Assembly: GCA_902806305.1 (NCBI GenBank)
Contig: CADCWC010000200.1
Location: forward strand, 1 to 7,219
DNA length: 7,219 nt
Direction of reading: 5' to 3'
DNA from: an uncultured Thermoleophilia bacterium
Lineage (GTDB): Bacteria; Actinomycetota; Thermoleophilia; Gaiellales; F1-60-MAGs149
Shown: piece after piece, positions 5,518 to 7,219 of the stretch
Layout of the letters: each line of letters opens with the position of its first letter
How positions within the stretch are numbered: the stretch's first letter is position 1
Translations under genes and position numbers: made by a program
The notes under the pieces: model-generated
The model's input: only the letters and a program-made list of their open reading frames with translations
Database searches by the model: none
What the model was told of the DNA's origin: nothing

Positions 5518-6585
5518 TCAGGCCGCCCGGGCCAGGCCCGTGACGAGCGTCGCGTCGACCGGGTAGGGCGTCGCGGCAGGCCGGCCGAGGTGCCAGCCCT
5601 GGCCGAGGTCGACGCCCGCGGTCTGGCAGGCGGCGAGCTCCGCCGGGGTCTCGATGCCCTCGGCCACGACGTGGATCCCGAGCTCGTGGGCGTAGTCGAC
5701 GAGCGCCGTCAGCATCCGCCCGCGGGGCGGATCGCGGTCCACCCCGGCCACGAGGCCCTTGTCGAGCTTGACCACGTCAGGGCGCAGCTCGCGCAGGTAG
5801 AGGAGCGACGAGTTGCCCGAGCCGAGGTCGTCGAGCGCCACGCGGGCGCCCCGCTCGCGGTAGGCGTCGAGGATCTCGCCGAGGAACTCCAGGTCGGGGA
5901 ACGCCTCCGTCTCGACGACCTCGAAGCAGACCCGGTCGAGCGCCATGCCGAGGCGTCGCGCCACTGCCCAGGTGGTCCGCAGACAGACCGACGGGTCGTA
6001 GATCGCCGTGGGCGTGAAGTTCACGTACAGCGTCTCGCCCGGCGGCAGCAGCGGCAGGCCGCGGGCCAGGGCGGTGGTGCGGGCCTGCGCGTCGAAGTGG
6101 AACAGCGCGTCGTGGTCCGCGGCGGCCTGCACGATCTCCCCGCCGCTGAGCGTGGTGCCCTCGTGCTCGCCGCGCATCAGCGCCTCGCGGCCGTGCACGG
6201 CGCCCGACCGGAGGTCGACGATCGGCTGGAAGTGCGGGAAGAGGCCGCCGTCGTTCAGCAGCGTCGGGAGCCACGGGGTGCGCGCGCGGCCCGCCATCGT
6301 GGGGGCGCGCACGGGCAGGGCCTCGGGGTCGTCGAGCGGCACGGCGTGGAGCGCGAGGCGCTCGGAGTGCGTGAGCTCCGCGAGGACCCCTTCGAGGGCC
6401 TCGCCCCAGCGCGGGCCGCGCAACTCGAGTGACCGGTCACGTCCCGGTCGGCCCATGATCTGCGCCGCGCGGGCGCGGACGTGGCGGTGCTCCGTGACGA
6501 GGCGGACGCCCTGGGTCCCCGAGCGACGCAGCGGCGTCCGGCAGTCGCAGGCGTGGCCGCACTCGGCGTCGTGGGATCGGGACAT
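5518..6585 (-). CDS. EAL-domain cyclic-di-GMP phosphodiesterase with Cys/His-rich N-terminus
   Basis: Predicted to hydrolyse the second messenger c-di-GMP to linear pGpG. In the 355-residue product the EAL domain covers about residues 115-350. Visible catalytic and metal ligands are E134 in GREALMR, N189 in YVNFTP, E222 and E225 in FEVVETE, D252-D253 in ALDDLGSG, K273 in VVKLD, E309 in VAEGIET and Q329 in LGQGWHLGRP. All expected residues are present, so activity is likely. There is no GGDEF or PAS domain and no membrane segment. Residues 1-35 hold H5, C9, H11, C13, C15, H33 and H35, suggesting metal binding. Residues 45-110 match nothing I recognise. ATG 6585 is the first start after an in-frame stop (6622-6624) and lacks a clear Shine-Dalgarno; Met44 (6454-6456) is an alternative that would remove the Cys cluster. 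It lies 88 bases after the zinc-ribbon gene and converges with the GNAT gene. Confidence 0.93.
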   Translation of the reverse strand: MSRSHDAECGHACDCRTPLRRSGTQGVRLVTEHRHVRARAAQIMGRPGRDRSLELRGPRWGEALEGVLAELTHSERLALHAVPLDDPEALPVRAPTMAGRARTPWLPTLLNDGGLFPHFQPIVDLRSGAVHGREALMRGEHEGTTLSGGEIVQAAADHDALFHFDAQARTTALARGLPLLPPGETLYVNFTPTAIYDPSVCLRTTWAVARRLGMALDRVCFEVVETEAFPDLEFLGEILDAYRERGARVALDDLGSGNSSLLYLRELRPDVVKLDKGLVAGVDRDPPRGRMLTALVDYAHELGIHVVAEGIETPAELAACQTAGVDLGQGWHLGRPAATPYPVDATLVTGLARAA

Positions 6586-6618
6586 GGGGTGACTCGGCGG
6601 TCGACGGCGGGGACCGTC

Positions 6619-6624
6619 TCCCTA
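6619..6624 (-). promoter_or_regulatory. Candidate -10 box of the EAL gene
   Basis: On the minus strand the sequence GCCGATAGGGAG includes TAGGGA, 33 bases upstream of the EAL start. The nine bases GCCGATAGG are identical to those around the -10 box of the amidinohydrolase gene (2821-2829). No -35 box at a normal distance was seen. The gene may also be reached by read-through from the zinc-ribbon gene. Confidence 0.3.
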
Positions 6625-6673
6625 TCGGCCGGAGCGGCGGGGCGCTTGACGTCCCTGCGCGCCGGGCCCGGGC

Positions 6674-6949
6674 TCAGCCCACCGGGTCGCGCGGCTCGGG
6701 CTTCCGCCGGATGATCGACCCGAAGAGCTCGGCCGGTCGGAGCGGCGTGCCGCAGCGCCGACAGTCGACCTGCATGACGGAGGCGATCGTCTCGCCGCAG
6801 CTCGGGCAGTCGACGAGGAGCGCCGTGCCGCAGTCGGGACACGCCTCGCCCGCGGTGAAGGCGTGCTCGAGCATGTAGCGACGCGCGAAGCCGCAGCGCG
6901 GGCACACGGCGCAGCGGTCGCCGAGGATCCGGTTCTTGCGGTCGCGCAC
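6674..6949 (-). CDS. Small double zinc-ribbon protein (91 aa)
   Basis: The product has four regularly spaced CxxC knuckles: C16/C19, C37/C40, C48/C51 and C63/C66, plus an extra C13 that could replace C16. The knuckles CPRCG, CPDCG, CPSCG and CRRCG should form two zinc ribbons. The order (CxxCG, gap, CPxCG, short gap, CPxCG, then CxxCGxP) recalls DUF2321-type zinc-ribbon proteins, but that match is from memory. A basic tail (IIRRKPEPRDP, 79-89) could contact nucleic acid or an acidic partner. The start was placed at GTG 6947-6949 because TAGGCT lies exactly seven bases upstream, the leaderless pattern. The frame is open much further upstream, but there it is Pro/Ser/Arg-rich and overlaps the divergent membrane-protein gene, so it is not counted. 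Function is unknown; zinc-dependent binding is the safest statement. Confidence 0.78.
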   Translation of the reverse strand: MRDRKNRILGDRCAVCPRCGFARRYMLEHAFTAGEACPDCGTALLVDCPSCGETIASVMQVDCRRCGTPLRPAELFGSIIRRKPEPRDPVG

Positions 6950-6956
6950 GGGGCAC

Positions 6957-6962
6957 AGCCTA
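6957..6962 (-). promoter_or_regulatory. -10 box placed for a leaderless transcript (zinc-ribbon gene)
   Basis: TAGGCT on the minus strand is followed by seven bases and then the GTG start at 6949. The spacing is identical to that of TAGGAT and the ATG of the amidinohydrolase gene. No -35 box is clear, and no Shine-Dalgarno lies between box and start. Confidence 0.5.
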
Positions 6963-6996
6963 GCCGCGGCCTCGCGCCGGACGGGCGGACGGAGGC

Positions 6997-7030
6997 TTGA
7001 CAGCGGCGCCCGGCGGGCACAACCTACGTT
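6997..7030 (+). promoter_or_regulatory. Possible promoter of the membrane-protein gene
   Basis: TTGACA at 6997-7002 is a perfect -35 consensus. The -10 is ambiguous. CAACCT (7020-7025) has the right 17-base spacing but a poor sequence, while TACGTT (7025-7030) fits TANNNT but is 22 bases away and only 4 bases before the ATG. There is no Shine-Dalgarno before the ATG at 7035, so the leader is very short or absent. Confidence 0.4.
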
Positions 7031-7034
7031 GCCT

Positions 7035-7219
7035 ATGTCCGGCACTTCCCTGGTCCTGTTCGGAGCGGTCCAGCTGCTTCTCGGTGCAGGGCTCTTCTGC
7101 GTCGTGGCGTGGCTCATGCTCGGTGACGTCGACCCCGGCGAGGAGGGCAGCGATCCCGACTCGGGCGGCGGCGGAGGGGGCGGCGGCGGACGCACGCCCC
7201 GCCCGTGGCGGCCCCGCCC
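7035..7219 (+). CDS. Small single-pass membrane protein, N-terminal part (gene runs off the right edge)
   Basis: From ATG 7035 the frame is open to the window end (61 complete codons). Residues 5-29 form one hydrophobic segment (starting SLVLFGAVQLLLGAG), a membrane anchor or uncleaved signal. It is followed by an acidic stretch with D31, D33, E36, E37, D40 and D42, then nine consecutive glycines (44-52) and a Pro/Arg-rich part. Such Gly runs are flexible linkers or low-complexity tails. No lipobox is seen: the single Cys22 is inside the hydrophobic segment and not in an LxxC setting. I do not recognise a family. It is divergent from the zinc-ribbon gene, with 85 bases between the starts. High GC at third positions within the hydrophobic part, the membrane pattern and the TTGACA upstream support a real gene; the stop codon is not visible. 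Confidence 0.6.
   Translation, partial: MSGTSLVLFGAVQLLLGAGLFCVVAWLMLGDVDPGEEGSDPDSGGGGGGGGGRTPRPWRPR

Noticed and set aside
5590..6432. 280-codon + strand frame opposite the EAL gene
   Set aside because: Mirror of the EAL coding sequence; no motif, and the EAL frame retains every catalytic residue.
7164..7190. GGC/GGA repeat as a possible microsatellite or mobile-element border
   Set aside because: It is in frame within the membrane-protein gene as a poly-glycine run; no flanking duplication or other mobile-element sign.
6950..7195. Long N-terminal extension of the zinc-ribbon protein
   Set aside because: Pro/Ser/Arg-rich low-complexity translation, antisense to the membrane-protein gene, and upstream of a well-placed TAGGCT box.
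1..7219. Search for a novel defence, mobile or biosynthetic system
   Set aside because: No integrase, transposase, toxin-antitoxin pair, restriction-like, CRISPR or large biosynthetic gene is present, and base composition and codon use are uniform across the window.

Overview
The window is very GC-rich and its coding regions have G or C at nearly every third codon position. Codon usage, GTG starts, a CIRCE-controlled groES-groEL pair with a Gly/Met-rich GroEL tail, and TAGNNT-type -10 boxes placed directly before start codons all fit a high-GC actinobacterium. A member of Thermoleophilia (Solirubrobacterales-like) is my guess, but the sequence alone does not prove it. I see no rRNA, tRNA, CRISPR, insertion sequence, phage gene or recognisable defence system. 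This looks like ordinary chromosomal housekeeping DNA, with some interesting regulatory detail and a few poorly characterised small proteins.

Layout, left to right. (1) The 3' end of a HAD-superfamily hydrolase gene (+), followed after 28 bases by a small acidic protein gene (+) with a near-perfect Shine-Dalgarno. (2) A convergent junction with two hairpins, then groEL and groES (both -). These are transcribed leftward from a well-formed promoter whose start lies at a perfect CIRCE operator. (3) Divergent from groES, a dimethylarginine dimethylaminohydrolase/arginine deiminase-family gene (+), apparently leaderless. A second, degenerate CIRCE-like palindrome with the same 9-base spacer lies between the two promoters. 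(4) A 161-base non-coding leader, then a tight three-gene cluster (+): an ASCH/PUA-like domain protein, a 3-hydroxyisobutyrate dehydrogenase-family oxidoreductase (stop and start overlap) and a GNAT acetyltransferase (8-base gap). (5) Facing it with 9 bases between the stops, an EAL-domain c-di-GMP phosphodiesterase gene (-) with a Cys/His-rich N-terminus. Upstream of that is a 91-residue double zinc-ribbon protein gene (-) that also looks leaderless. (6) Divergent from the latter, the start of a small single-pass membrane protein gene (+), cut off by the window end.

Functionally, GroES/GroEL form the HrcA-regulated chaperonin. The amidinohydrolase would act on methylated arginine or a related guanidino compound. 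The three-gene cluster is probably co-transcribed and perhaps translationally coupled at its first junction, but no shared pathway is evident. The EAL protein should lower c-di-GMP, since all expected catalytic residues are present.
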